Of a DNA stretch of 64,000 nt, positions 9,026 through 18,777 are shown piece after piece; position 1 is the first letter of the stretch; every line of letters begins with the position of its first letter. Location of the stretch: positions 1 through 64,000 of the forward strand of contig JAUIJZ010000006.1 of the NCBI GenBank assembly GCA_030430715.1. The letters run 5' to 3'. Made by a program: the position numbers and the translations under genes. Below the pieces are notes generated by a model. That model was given only the letters and a program-made list of their open reading frames with translations. It did no database searches and was not told the origin of the DNA. This stretch comes from Alphaproteobacteria bacterium (lineage in GTDB: Bacteria; Pseudomonadota; Alphaproteobacteria; Caulobacterales; Aquidulcibacteraceae).

Positions 9026-9324
9026 GGCGCGGGCTGCACATCGCGGCTATCGTTGTGATCATCGTGTTGGCTGTCGGCTTGTACAAAGCCAAGACCGACG
9101 CGTCGAAAACGCATGCGCATGTACGCGCGCTGGAAACACAAATCTCCGAGACTGAAGCGTCGATGCGCGCGCTGCGCGCCGAGATCGCCACGTTGGAAAG
9201 TCCGGCGCGGATCGAGGCTTTGGCTGAGCGTTATCTCGAGGCCGATACCGGTTCTGAGAGCGCCGCCTTGCCCGAGAGCGCCATCGGCGCAAATTTACCC
9301 GCGCCGCGTGAGACGCGGCGTTGA
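9007..9324 (+). CDS. ftsL: Cell division protein FtsL
   Basis: This 105-residue bitopic protein has a short cytoplasmic start, one transmembrane helix (IAAIVVIIVLAVGLY) and a periplasmic coiled-coil-like segment rich in Leu, Glu and Ala. Position between rsmH and ftsI, size and topology identify it as FtsL, which joins FtsB and FtsQ in the divisome and activates FtsWI. Sequence conservation in FtsL is low, so synteny carries much of the call. It overlaps both neighbours. Confidence 0.85.
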   Translation: MEKAQLRRGLHIAAIVVIIVLAVGLYKAKTDASKTHAHVRALETQISETEASMRALRAEIATLESPARIEALAERYLEADTGSESAALPESAIGANLPAPRETRR

Positions 9325-10952
9325 AGCCGTTTCGCGGCAATGTGCTTGGGCGGCCGGCGTCATCGGACGCGCCTTTCGCGGAAGCTGCGCCGGCGCGCAA
9401 TCGTGTGCGCTTTCTCGCCATCGGTGTGTTCATTGTTTTGCTGTTGCTGGCGGGGCGCGCCGTGCAGCTCGCGTTTTCCGGCGATCCGCTGGCTGCGCCG
9501 CAGCGCGCCGTAACAGCTCCGCCTGCGCGCGCCGATATTGTCGATCGTAACGGCGTATTGCTGGTCACGACAGTGCGTGCGTTCGCGCTGACAGCCGAAC
9601 CCGCGCGTGTTTGGGATGCGGAAGCGGCGGCGACAGCGCTCACGCGTCTGTTTCCCGATATGGACCGTGCGGTGGCGATCCGGCGTTTGACGGACAGTTC
9701 GCGGCAGCTTGTGTATTTGCGCCGCGGGCTCACGCCTGGCCAACGCGAACAGGTTGAAGCGCTTGGCCTTCGCGGCATCGGTTTTACGGCTGAAGATCGC
9801 CGCACCTATCCCAGCGGGGCGCTGGCCGCGCATGTTCTTGGCTATTCCGGCGTGGATTTGCGCTCGCTGAGCGGCGTGGAATTGGGGCTCGACACCGCGA
9901 TCCGCGAAGCGGCGTCGGAAGGACGTCCGGTGCGGCTTTCTCTCGACGTGCGGGTTCAGCATGCGTTGGAAACGGAGCTGGCTTCGGCCGCGCGTAATGC
10001 GGGCGCTTCGGGCGCCGCCGCCATTCTGCTGGATGGGCGCACGGGCGAAACTTATGCCTTCGCGTCCTGGCCTGCTTACAACGCGAATGCCTTTCCCGAC
10101 GCGCCCGACGACAGCCGCCGCGACCGTGTCGCCGGCGTGGTGCGCGAACTTGGCTCGACCATGAAGCCGTTTACGGTGGCGATGGCATTGGAAGAAGGCG
10201 TCGCCAGAACCGGCGAAGTGTTCGACCTGTCGCGCCCGTTTGACGTCGATGGCAGCATCATCACCGATCACGAGCAGATCGCCGGGCGGGCGACGCTGCG
10301 CGAGATTTTGGCGCATTCCTCCAATATTGGCGCGGCAAGGCTGGCGCTGCGCGTGGGCGGGGCGCGTCAGCGTGCGGCGCTGGAGCGGCTGGGCCTCACG
10401 GCGCCGGCGCGGCTTGAATTGGCGTTCAACGAAGCGCCGATCGCGCCGCATGCGCGCAGCCGGCGCGATGTCGCGGGGCTGGGCTTCGGTTATGGCTTGG
10501 CGGCGACACCGGCGGCTCTAGCCGGCGCTTATACGGTGTTCGTGAATGAAGGCGCACGCGTGTCGCCGACGCTGATCGCGCGCGCGCCGGGGGCGCAAGT
10601 CGAGCAAACTCCAGTGTTCTCGCCGCAAACAACTGATCGCGTGTTGCACTATTTGCGCGCCGTGGTCACACAAGGCACGGGGCGCGCCGCCAATGTGCCA
10701 GGGCTTGCCATTGCTGGAAAAACAGGCACGGCGGAAATCTGGGATACGGCGCAAGGCTACGACCAAAGCCGCAATTTTTCCTCTTTCGCGGGCGTATTTC
10801 CGGCCAATGATCCGCGTTATGTGATCGTTGTGGCGCTCGATGGCGTGTCCGCCGGCAATGTGGGCGGCGCGGTGGCGGCGCCGGTAGTGGCGCGCACGCT
10901 GGAACGCGCGGCGCCGATGCTGGGTTTGCGCGTCAGCGCACCCGCGCAATAG
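9321..10952 (+). CDS. ftsI: Septal transpeptidase FtsI (PBP3)
   Basis: This class B penicillin-binding protein (543 aa) crosslinks septal peptidoglycan. There is an N-terminal membrane anchor (FLAIGVFIVLLLLAG), a pedestal domain starting ADIVDRNGVLL, and the transpeptidase motifs STMK (catalytic Ser), SSN and KTGT in order. Translation appears to start at a TTG that overlaps the ftsL stop (TTGA), which suggests coupling. Length is usual for alphaproteobacterial FtsI. Confidence 0.95.
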   Translation: MKPFRGNVLGRPASSDAPFAEAAPARNRVRFLAIGVFIVLLLLAGRAVQLAFSGDPLAAPQRAVTAPPARADIVDRNGVLLVTTVRAFALTAEPARVWDAEAAATALTRLFPDMDRAVAIRRLTDSSRQLVYLRRGLTPGQREQVEALGLRGIGFTAEDRRTYPSGALAAHVLGYSGVDLRSLSGVELGLDTAIREAASEGRPVRLSLDVRVQHALETELASAARNAGASGAAAILLDGRTGETYAFASWPAYNANAFPDAPDDSRRDRVAGVVRELGSTMKPFTVAMALEEGVARTGEVFDLSRPFDVDGSIITDHEQIAGRATLREILAHSSNIGAARLALRVGGARQRAALERLGLTAPARLELAFNEAPIAPHARSRRDVAGLGFGYGLAATPAALAGAYTVFVNEGARVSPTLIARAPGAQVEQTPVFSPQTTDRVLHYLRAVVTQGTGRAANVPGLAIAGKTGTAEIWDTAQGYDQSRNFSSFAGVFPANDPRYVIVVALDGVSAGNVGGAVAAPVVARTLERAAPMLGLRVSAPAQ

Positions 10953-10960
10953 GAGCAGGA

Positions 10961-12400
10961 ATGAAGCTCGGCGATCTGTTCGAAGTTGGTGTTTCCGCCG
11001 CCGTGCGCGATGTGGAGATCACCGGCCTCACGGCGGATTCGCGTAAGGTTCGGCCCGGCTTCTTGTTTGCGGCGCTGCAGGGCGCAGCCGCGCATGGGCG
11101 CGATTTCATTCCCCAAGCGTTGGCCAATGGCGCCGCGGCGGTGCTTTCCGGAGACGGTGTACAAGATCCAGGCGTTGCGCATGTGATCGCCGAAGAACCG
11201 CGCCGCGCTTTTGCGTTGGCGGCGTCGCGCTTCTATCCGCAGCGGCCGACAATGCTTGTCGGCGTCACGGGCACGAATGGCAAAAGCTCTACGGTGGATT
11301 TCTTGCGCCAGATTTGGGCGAGCGCGGGCAAGCGCGCGGCCAGCCTGGGCACGCTCGGCGCGATCGGTCCGTCAGGCGTGATCGATCTTGGGCACACGAC
11401 GCCCGATCCCGCCGCGGTGCATGCAACGCTGAGCGCGCTGGCGGCGGATGGCGTCACGCATGCGGCGATGGAGACATCAAGCCATGGCCTTGAGCAACAC
11501 CGCGTCGATGGTGTGTCGTTCGATGCGGGCGCTTTCACCAACCTCACGCAAGATCATCTCGATTATCACCAGGACATGCAGGCCTATCGCGCGGCAAAGC
11601 TGAAGCTCTGGGCGCTGGTGAAGCAAGGCGGCGCCGCCGTGATCAATGCCGATGCGGAAGAAGGGGCGGCGTTTGAGAGTGGCGCGGCTGTGTGCAGGCT
11701 GAACGTATTGTTGTGCGGCTGGCGCGCGCCGCCTGACGCGGGGCTGAAAATTTCCGAAGTGCTTCCGCATCCGGCGTCGCAAACGCTCGATCTGATCTGG
11801 CGCGGCGAAGAGGTGAAAGTCGAACTGCCTCTGATCGGCGAGTTTCAGGCGATCAATGCTGTGACGGCGGCCGCGCTCGCTTTGACGCTTGGCGAAAAGC
11901 CTGAAGCGGTGTGGGCGGGCATGGCGGCGTTGAAGCCGGTGAAAGGGCGCATGGAGCATGTCGGCGCAAGCAAAATCGGCGCGCATGTGTTCGTCGATTA
12001 TGCGCATACGCCGGACGGATTGGACGTGCTGTTGCGCGCGGCGCGCCCGCACGCGCCAGGGCGCATTATCGCTGTGTTCGGCTGCGGCGGAGACCGTGAC
12101 ACGGATAAACGCGCGAAGATGGGCGCGGTTGCGGCGCGCCAAGCCGATGTGGCGATCGTGACCGATGACAATCCGCGTGGCGAAGACCCTGCTGCGATCC
12201 GCAAGCAAATCCTCGCCGGATGCCCGGATGCGATGGAGATTGGCGATCGCGCCGAAGCCATTCAAAAGGCCGTAGCGATGCTGAAAGCTGGCGATGCGTT
12301 GATGATTGCAGGTAAGGGCCACGAAACAGGCCAGATCATTAAAGGCGTTGTGCATCCCTTCTCGGATCAGGACGTGGCGAAAAAGGCGTTGGAGGCCTGA
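10961..12400 (+). CDS. murE: UDP-MurNAc-L-Ala-D-Glu:meso-DAP ligase
   Basis: MurE adds the third residue of the peptidoglycan stem in the cytoplasm. The 479-residue protein has the Mur ligase ATP motif TGTNGKSST, the middle-domain residues TNLTQDHLDYH, and DNPR in VTDDNPRGEDP, which is the signature selecting meso-diaminopimelate. An AGGAG site precedes the ATG. It follows ftsI by eight bases and abuts murF without a gap. Confidence 0.95.
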   Translation: MKLGDLFEVGVSAAVRDVEITGLTADSRKVRPGFLFAALQGAAAHGRDFIPQALANGAAAVLSGDGVQDPGVAHVIAEEPRRAFALAASRFYPQRPTMLVGVTGTNGKSSTVDFLRQIWASAGKRAASLGTLGAIGPSGVIDLGHTTPDPAAVHATLSALAADGVTHAAMETSSHGLEQHRVDGVSFDAGAFTNLTQDHLDYHQDMQAYRAAKLKLWALVKQGGAAVINADAEEGAAFESGAAVCRLNVLLCGWRAPPDAGLKISEVLPHPASQTLDLIWRGEEVKVELPLIGEFQAINAVTAAALALTLGEKPEAVWAGMAALKPVKGRMEHVGASKIGAHVFVDYAHTPDGLDVLLRAARPHAPGRIIAVFGCGGDRDTDKRAKMGAVAARQADVAIVTDDNPRGEDPAAIRKQILAGCPDAMEIGDRAEAIQKAVAMLKAGDALMIAGKGHETGQIIKGVVHPFSDQDVAKKALEA

Positions 12401-13792
12401 ATGACAGATGTCCTTTGGACCGCCGCCGAAGCCGCGCGCGCGACAGGCGGCAAATTGATCGGCGCCGATCATTGGCAGGCAGGCGGCGTGTCGATCGATA
12501 CCCGCACGCTTGAGCCGGGCGATTTGTTCGTGGCGCTAAAGGATGCCCGCGACGGGCATGATTTTCTCGCGCAGGCATTTGTCAGCGGCGCCGGCGCCGC
12601 TTTGATTTCGGATGAAAGCAAAGCGGATGGGTTTGGCCCGTGCCTCGTCGTTGGGGACGTGCTGGAGGGATTGCGCAAGCTGGGCGAAGCGGCGCGCGAT
12701 CGCAGTGCGGCCAAGCGCGTTGCGGTTACAGGGTCGGTCGGCAAAACCTCGACCAAGGAAGCGCTGGCCGTGTGCCTTGCCGCCAGCGGGCAAACGCATC
12801 GCTCGGTCAAGAGTTACAACAATCATTGGGGCGTGCCGCTAACGCTTTCGCGCATGCCGCGCGAAAGCCGGTTCGGCGTGTTCGAGATTGGCATGAACCA
12901 TCGCGGCGAAATCTTGCCGCTGACGCAGCTGGTGCGTCCGCATGCGGCTTTGGTGACGACCATCGCGCCCGCGCATGTGGAAAACCTTGGCTCGCTGGAG
13001 GCCGTCGCTGACGAGAAGGGCGACATTTATGCCGGGCTCGAGCCTAGCGGCGCCGCCATCGTGCCGAACGAAGCGCCGCATGCGGAGCGCTTGATTGCGG
13101 CGGCGGAGCGCAATGGCGCCACGCTGATCCGTTTCGGCCGCGATCCGGCGTGCGAAGCGCGGCTTATTTCGTTTGAGATGGGCGAGACCGGCTCCGTTGC
13201 GGAGGCGGAAATACTTGGCAGGTCCATTCGCTATCGCATCGGCGTCGAGGGCGCGCATTGGGCGCTCAATTCGGTAGCGGCGCTGGCGGCGGCGGATATT
13301 GTGGGCGCCGATCTGGAAGCCGCTGCGCATGCGCTGGAGCATTTGCGCGCCTTCGATGGTCGCGGTGTCGCAACGAAAATTGAAGCGCCGTTCGGCGCAT
13401 TCCTGCTTGTGGATGATTCCTATAACGCCAATCCCGCCTCGATGGCGGCGGCGTTCGCCACGCTTGGCGCGCGAAAGCCGGCAGGCGGCGGGCGGCGCAT
13501 CGCCGCCCTTGGGGATATGTTGGAACTCGGCCCGGACGAGCGCACCTACCATGCCGGGCTGGCCGAACCCATAGATGGCGCGGGCATTGATCTCGTTTTC
13601 GCGGCCGGTCCCCGTATGGCCGCGCTCATGGAGGCGCTTCCAGAGAGCCGCCGCGGCGGGTATGCCGAAACTGCCGACGCATTGATTCCCGTCATCGTCG
13701 GCGCCTTGCGAGCGGGTGATATCGTGCTCGTAAAAGGGTCAAACTCTTCGCGCATGAGCCGCGTGGCGGCTGCGTTGCAGCGTTTGGCCTGA
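12401..13792 (+). CDS. murF: UDP-MurNAc-tripeptide:D-Ala-D-Ala ligase
   Basis: MurF adds D-Ala-D-Ala to complete the UDP-MurNAc-pentapeptide. Visible motifs are TGSVGKTSTKE (ATP loop), the N-terminal VSIDTRTLEPGDLFVAL region typical of MurF, and DDSYNANPASM. Length of 463 residues is normal. Its ATG follows directly on the murE stop codon, and mraY starts 36 bases downstream. Confidence 0.95.
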   Translation: MTDVLWTAAEAARATGGKLIGADHWQAGGVSIDTRTLEPGDLFVALKDARDGHDFLAQAFVSGAGAALISDESKADGFGPCLVVGDVLEGLRKLGEAARDRSAAKRVAVTGSVGKTSTKEALAVCLAASGQTHRSVKSYNNHWGVPLTLSRMPRESRFGVFEIGMNHRGEILPLTQLVRPHAALVTTIAPAHVENLGSLEAVADEKGDIYAGLEPSGAAIVPNEAPHAERLIAAAERNGATLIRFGRDPACEARLISFEMGETGSVAEAEILGRSIRYRIGVEGAHWALNSVAALAAADIVGADLEAAAHALEHLRAFDGRGVATKIEAPFGAFLLVDDSYNANPASMAAAFATLGARKPAGGGRRIAALGDMLELGPDERTYHAGLAEPIDGAGIDLVFAAGPRMAALMEALPESRRGGYAETADALIPVIVGALRAGDIVLVKGSNSSRMSRVAAALQRLA

Positions 13793-13828
13793 ATGCATCG
13801 ATGAGGCTTTGGCCTTGAGGGAGGATTG

Positions 13829-14974
13829 ATGCTCGAGCTCTTGGGACAGTTCGAAGAGCAATCGCAGTTCTTCAACCTCTTCAATTACATCACGTTCCGC
13901 ACGGGCGGCGCGATGTTCACGGCGATGATCATCGCTTTTGTGATTGGCGCGCCGTTTATCAGCTGGTTGCGTAAGAAGCAGGGCAAGGGCCAACCGATCC
14001 GGACGGACGGTCCGGAAGGTCACCTGCTGACCAAGCGCGGCACGCCGACCATGGGCGGGTTCATCATATTGATCAGCGTCGGCGTTGCCTCGCTGCTCTG
14101 GTCCGACCTGCAAAATCCCTATGTGTGGGCGGTGCTGGTGGTCACGGTCGGTTTTGGCGCAATCGGCTTTGTCGATGATTTCTCCAAGGTAACGAAGCAG
14201 CATCATAGCGGTCTGTCCGCGAAACTACGCTTGCTGTTTGAGTTCACGATCGCGCTGGTGGCCGCCGTGGCGATGCTTGCGGCGGAGTGGGTCGCGACGA
14301 CGCCGGGCCAGGCGCACGACATCATGGGCTTCGTCAACGCCATCATGGCGGGCGATCCGCTCACGGCGGTGGCGTTGCCCTTCGTGCAGAATTGGGGCCT
14401 GCAATTATTCGCCTTCTACATCGTGTTCGCGATGATCGTGATTGTCGGCTTCGGCAACGCCGTGAACATCACGGACGGGCTCGACGGTCTGGCGATCGTG
14501 CCGGTGATGATCGCCGGCGGCACGTTCGGCGTGATCGCCTATCTTGTCGGCCGCAGCGACTATTCCGCTTATCTCGGCATCGCGCATGTTGCCGATGTCG
14601 GCGAATTGGCGACGCTGCTGGGCGCGCTGATGGGCGGCTCGCTCGGCTTCCTTTGGTATAATGCGCCGCCCGCGCGCGTGTTCATGGGCGATACCGGTTC
14701 ATTGGCGCTTGGCGGTTTGCTCGGCGCGGTGGCGGTGGCGACCAAGCATGAGATCGTGCTGGCCATTGTCGGCGGTTTGTTCGTGCTCGAAACGCTCTCG
14801 GTGATGCTGCAAGTGGCTGTGTATAAGCGCACCGGCAAGCGCGTCTTCCTGATGGCGCCGATCCATCACCATTTCGAGAAGCTGGGTTGGCAGGAACCGA
14901 CCATCGTCATCCGTTTCTGGATCATCGCCATGATTTTCGCGCTGGCGGGCCTGGCGACATTGAAGTTGCGTTAA
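13829..14974 (+). CDS. mraY: Phospho-MurNAc-pentapeptide transferase
   Basis: MraY transfers phospho-MurNAc-pentapeptide to undecaprenyl phosphate, making lipid I in the inner membrane. About ten hydrophobic segments are visible, with the family motifs VDDFSKV (catalytic aspartates), [25 protein letters not shown] and HHHFEKLGW. The ATG at 13829 has GAGGGAGGA just upstream; the track start one codon earlier is a TTG. It ends 50 bases before murD. Confidence 0.95.
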   Translation: MLELLGQFEEQSQFFNLFNYITFRTGGAMFTAMIIAFVIGAPFISWLRKKQGKGQPIRTDGPEGHLLTKRGTPTMGGFIILISVGVASLLWSDLQNPYVWAVLVVTVGFGAIGFVDDFSKVTKQHHSGLSAKLRLLFEFTIALVAAVAMLAAEWVATTPGQAHDIMGFVNAIMAGDPLTAVALPFVQNWGLQLFAFYIVFAMIVIVGFGNAVNITDGLDGLAIVPVMIAGGTFGVIAYLVGRSDYSAYLGIAHVADVGELATLLGALMGGSLGFLWYNAPPARVFMGDTGSLALGGLLGAVAVATKHEIVLAIVGGLFVLETLSVMLQVAVYKRTGKRVFLMAPIHHHFEKLGWQEPTIVIRFWIIAMIFALAGLATLKLR

Positions 14975-15024
14975 CGCCGCGAAGCAGCGCAGGAAGGGCG
15001 TCGACTTAAGGGCACGCCAGGAAA

Positions 15025-16449
15025 ATGATTCCGATCTCGGAATTTAAAGGCCGCGACGTCGCAATATTCGGGCTCGCGCGCACCGGACTCGCCGCCGCCA
15101 AAGCGTTGGCGGCTGGTGGCGCGCGTGTGTGGGCGTGGGACGATTCCGACGTTTCGCGCGCCAATGCCGAAGCGCAGGGTGTTCCGGTGACGGACATCAA
15201 CAGCCGCGACTGGCGTTCGTTCGCGGCGCTGGTGTTGTCGCCCGGCGTGCCGCTGACCTTTCCCGAGCCGCATCGCGTCGTCACGCTCGCCGATGCTGTC
15301 GGCGTGCCGCTGATGGGCGATATCGAATTGTTTGCGCGCGCGGTGAATGCGCTGGCGCCGGCGCAGCGCCCTAAATTGATTGGCGTCACCGGCACGAACG
15401 GCAAGTCCACGACCTCGGCGCTGATCGCGCACATTTTGCGCGAGGCCGGCAAGGATGTGCGTCTCGGCGGCAATATCGGCGAAGCCGTGCTCGACCTGCC
15501 GCCGCTGCATGCCGGCGCGTATTACGTGATCGAGCTGAGCTCGTTTCAACTCGATCTTGTCTCGACGCTGCGCCTTGATGTGGCGGTGTGGCTCAACACA
15601 ACGCCCGATCATCTCGACCGTCACGGCGACATGAACGCCTATGTCGCCGCCAAGAAGCGCATCTTTCTCAATCAGGGCGCGGCCGATTGGGCGGTGATCG
15701 GCGTCGATGACGGCTATTGCGCTTCGGCGTGCACGGAGCTGACGCGCGCCGCCATGCAGCACATCGCGCCGATTTCCTCGGGCCAGGCGCTGGGGCGCGG
15801 CGTGAGCGCGCTCAACGGCGCCATTGTCGATGCGTTGTCCGGGCGCGCCGAGCGGGTTGCCGATCTTGGCGCCGCGCCTGCGCTTGCCGGGCGTCACAAT
15901 GCACAGAACGCCGCCGCCGCCTATGCCGCCACGCGTGCGCTTGGCATCGATCCGCGCGTGATCGCGCACGCCATGACGACGTTCCCTGGTTTGCCGCATC
16001 GGCTTGAGCGCGTCGCTTCCATCGAAGGCGTGCGCTTCGTCAACGATTCAAAAGCCACCAACGCCAACGCCGCCGCGCAAGCGCTCGCCGTTTATCCGCG
16101 CGTCTATTGGATTGGCGGCGGCGTCGCCAAGGAAGGCGGCATTGAAAACCTCTCGGCTTTCTTCCCGCGCATGGCGAAAGCGTATCTGATCGGCCAAGCG
16201 GCCGGCGAATTCTCCGATACATTGCGCGGCAAAGTTCCCGTCACCATGGCGGGCAATCTGGAAGCAGCAGTGAAGCTTGCCTTCGCCGATGCCCGCGCTT
16301 CGGGCGAACCGCATCCGGTTGTGTTGTTGTCGCCGGCCTGCGCCTCCTACGATCAGTTCCGTTCTTATGAAGAACGCGGCGACAATTTCCGCGCCTATGT
16401 TTCGGCCTTGGCGAAAGCGTCTTTGACGCGCAACGGAGATGCTGCGTGA
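15025..16449 (+). CDS. murD: UDP-MurNAc-L-Ala:D-Glu ligase
   Basis: MurD adds D-glutamate to UDP-MurNAc-L-Ala. The 474-residue protein shows the N-terminal Rossmann-like IFGLARTG motif, the ATP loop TGTNGKSTTSAL, TPDHLDRHG in the central domain, and NDSKATNANAA. The ATG follows a CAGGA site. The final codons overlap the GTG start of ftsW by four bases, indicating coupling. Confidence 0.95.
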   Translation: MIPISEFKGRDVAIFGLARTGLAAAKALAAGGARVWAWDDSDVSRANAEAQGVPVTDINSRDWRSFAALVLSPGVPLTFPEPHRVVTLADAVGVPLMGDIELFARAVNALAPAQRPKLIGVTGTNGKSTTSALIAHILREAGKDVRLGGNIGEAVLDLPPLHAGAYYVIELSSFQLDLVSTLRLDVAVWLNTTPDHLDRHGDMNAYVAAKKRIFLNQGAADWAVIGVDDGYCASACTELTRAAMQHIAPISSGQALGRGVSALNGAIVDALSGRAERVADLGAAPALAGRHNAQNAAAAYAATRALGIDPRVIAHAMTTFPGLPHRLERVASIEGVRFVNDSKATNANAAAQALAVYPRVYWIGGGVAKEGGIENLSAFFPRMAKAYLIGQAAGEFSDTLRGKVPVTMAGNLEAAVKLAFADARASGEPHPVVLLSPACASYDQFRSYEERGDNFRAYVSALAKASLTRNGDAA

Positions 16450-17603
16450 GCGCGGCCCTCCCTCTCGCGGGGAGATGGGCTGAACGGTTCGGCGCAGTGC
16501 TGGAGCGAGCGCGCACCTATGACAGACCGCTGATTTTTATCGGCGTGGCGCTGATCGCCGCCGGCATTCTGTTCTCCATGGCCGCGAGCCCTGCCGCTAC
16601 AGCGCGCATCCGCATTGAAGAGGCGTTTTATTTCGCCGCGCGTCAGGCGGCGTATGCGGGCGTTGGCATTGTCGTGGCGCTTGCGGCGGCGGCGCTCGAT
16701 CCGCGTCAATTGCGGCGAACGGCGACGATCATCGCCGCCATCGCGTTGCCCTTATGCGTCATTGCCTCCGTATTCGGGCCGGAAGTGAAAGGCGCGCATC
16801 GTTGGCTCGATTTCGGGCCGATCTCGCTGCAACCATCGGAGATTTTGAAGCCAGCCATTGTCGTCGTGTGGGCGTGGATGCTCGGCGAAAGCATGCGTGC
16901 GCCGCGCTTTCCCGGACGCGCCGTCGCGCTGGTTCTTTATGCGTTGTGCGCGGGCGTGCTGCTCAGTCAGCCCGACATTGGCCAGACGGCGTTGCTTGCG
17001 ATTGTGCTTGGGCCGATGCTCATTCTTTCCGGTCTTGCGCTGCGATGGGTGTTCGGCGGCGTCGCCTTCGCCGCAGTGGCGGCGGTTGGCCTTTATCAAT
17101 TGTTCCCACATGCGCGCGAACGCATCGACGCGTTCCTTGGCGACGGAGAGCCTGGGTATCAGGTTGGGCGCGCGCTCGACGCCATCGCGGCTGGCGGCGT
17201 GTTTGGGCGCGGGCCGGGCGAGGGTATTATCAAGCGTTCCTTGCCCGATGCGCATGCCGATTTCGTGTTTGCAGTGGCGGCGGAGGAGTTTGGCCTGATC
17301 GCCTCTCTTGGTCTCATTGCCCTGTTTGGCGCTTTGGCCTTTCGCGGCCTGTCGCGCGCCAGCCGGTTGAATGAGCCGTTCGAACAGCTTGCGGCGGCGG
17401 GGCTCGTAACACTTCTGATTGCGCAGGCCTCAATTCATATCGCGGTGAACTTGAGTTTGCTGCCCGCGAAGGGCATGACGCTTCCCTTTATATCCTTTGG
17501 GGGCTCATCGATGATCGGTTCGGCGCTGGCCTTCGGTTTTTGCCTATCTCTTCTCCGCGATCGTCCCGGCGCCTATGTCTATGCTGGACGCAGGCGCGAT
17601 TAA
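16446..17603 (+). CDS. ftsW: Septal glycosyltransferase FtsW
   Basis: FtsW is the SEDS-family peptidoglycan polymerase of the divisome and works with FtsI. The 385-residue protein has about ten hydrophobic segments and family motifs GAHRWLDFG, QPSEILKPA, a periplasmic loop ending FGRGPGEG, and LPFISFGGSSM near the C-terminus. It starts at a GTG overlapping the murD stop. Its 3' end overlaps an upstream alternative start of murG. Confidence 0.95.
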   Translation: MSAALPLAGRWAERFGAVLERARTYDRPLIFIGVALIAAGILFSMAASPAATARIRIEEAFYFAARQAAYAGVGIVVALAAAALDPRQLRRTATIIAAIALPLCVIASVFGPEVKGAHRWLDFGPISLQPSEILKPAIVVVWAWMLGESMRAPRFPGRAVALVLYALCAGVLLSQPDIGQTALLAIVLGPMLILSGLALRWVFGGVAFAAVAAVGLYQLFPHARERIDAFLGDGEPGYQVGRALDAIAAGGVFGRGPGEGIIKRSLPDAHADFVFAVAAEEFGLIASLGLIALFGALAFRGLSRASRLNEPFEQLAAAGLVTLLIAQASIHIAVNLSLLPAKGMTLPFISFGGSSMIGSALAFGFCLSLLRDRPGAYVYAGRRRD

Positions 17604-17607
17604 TGCG

Positions 17608-18699
17608 ATGACAAAAAAAATCGTCGTCATTGCTGCGGGCGGAACGGGTGGACATTTGTTCCCGGCTTCTGCCTTCGCGGAGGAAATGTTCCGCCGCGGC
17701 TGGCGTGTATTCTTGATGACGGATGCGCGCGGGCGCCGCTATGCGGAGGGCTTTCCCGCCGAGCGCATTGAAGATGTTCCCGCCGCTTCGCTTAGCGCAA
17801 ATCCGTTCACCGCGGTTCCGGCGTTGCTGAAGATTTCGCGCGGCATCAATGCCGCCAAGCGCCGCTTTAAGGAAATGCGTCCTGCGCTGGTGGCGGGTTT
17901 TGGCGGCTATCCCTCATTTCCGGCTTTGATGGCCGCGCGCGATCACAAGATCCCCATTTTAATCCACGAGCAAAATTCCGTGCTCGGGCGCGTCAATCGC
18001 GCCATGGCCGGCAATGCGGCGATTGTTGCGTGCGGCTTCGAGCGGCTTGATCGTTTGCCGGCGAAAGCGGCGGCGCATAAGCGTGTCGTCGGCAATCCAG
18101 TGCGTTTGCCAATTCTGGCTGCGCGTGAACGGCCGTATCCGGAAGCGCCGCCAGGCGGACGGCTCAATCTTTTGATCATCGGCGGCAGTCAGGGCGCGCG
18201 CTTGTTTGGCGAAGTGATCCCGGCTGCCATCGCCGATTTGCCCGATGATTTACGCGCGCGGCTCGATGTCGTGCATCAGGTGCGTGAAGAGCAAGTCGCG
18301 TCGGCGAAGCGAACGTATCAGCGCGCGAAAGTCAAAGCGCAGGTCGCGCCATTCTTCACCGATATGGGGCTGCGCCTTGGCACAGCTCATCTGGTGATCT
18401 CACGCGCGGGCGCTTCCAGCGTGACAGAATTGCAAGTGGCCGGGCGCCCGGCCATCCTGGTGCCGTTCGCCGCCGCAGCCGACGATCACCAGACGGCTAA
18501 TGCCGAGGGGCTCACCGGAGTGGGCGCTGCCGATCTGTTCGTCGAACAGGAATTTACTCCCGAGGCGTTGTCGGCTTGTCTCGCACGGCGGCTCGGCGAT
18601 CCGCACGGGCTTGCTGTGCGCGCCGCTGCAGCACGCGCTGCCGCTAAGCCGGAGGCCGCGAAGATGCTGGCCGATCTGGCCGAGGGCGTGGCCGAATAA
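17608..18699 (+). CDS. murG: UDP-GlcNAc:lipid I N-acetylglucosaminyltransferase
   Basis: MurG converts lipid I to lipid II at the inner face of the membrane. The GT-B fold signature is clear: AAGGTGGHLFPA at the N-terminus, IHEQNSVLGRVNR, IIGGSQGA, and ISRAGASSVTEL in the donor site. I chose ATG 17608 (MTKKIVV) because it places GGTGGH at the usual distance from the start; the upstream ATG at 17575 lies within ftsW and would add 11 residues. Confidence 0.93.
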   Translation: MTKKIVVIAAGGTGGHLFPASAFAEEMFRRGWRVFLMTDARGRRYAEGFPAERIEDVPAASLSANPFTAVPALLKISRGINAAKRRFKEMRPALVAGFGGYPSFPALMAARDHKIPILIHEQNSVLGRVNRAMAGNAAIVACGFERLDRLPAKAAAHKRVVGNPVRLPILAARERPYPEAPPGGRLNLLIIGGSQGARLFGEVIPAAIADLPDDLRARLDVVHQVREEQVASAKRTYQRAKVKAQVAPFFTDMGLRLGTAHLVISRAGASSVTELQVAGRPAILVPFAAAADDHQTANAEGLTGVGAADLFVEQEFTPEALSACLARRLGDPHGLAVRAAAARAAAKPEAAKMLADLAEGVAE

Positions 18700-18777
18700 T
18701 CGAGCCCACAATCGGGCTGGGGGCGCCTATCGGCGGCCATCTTGCCTTCTTATAGTGGCCGCTCCACTGGAGACTTC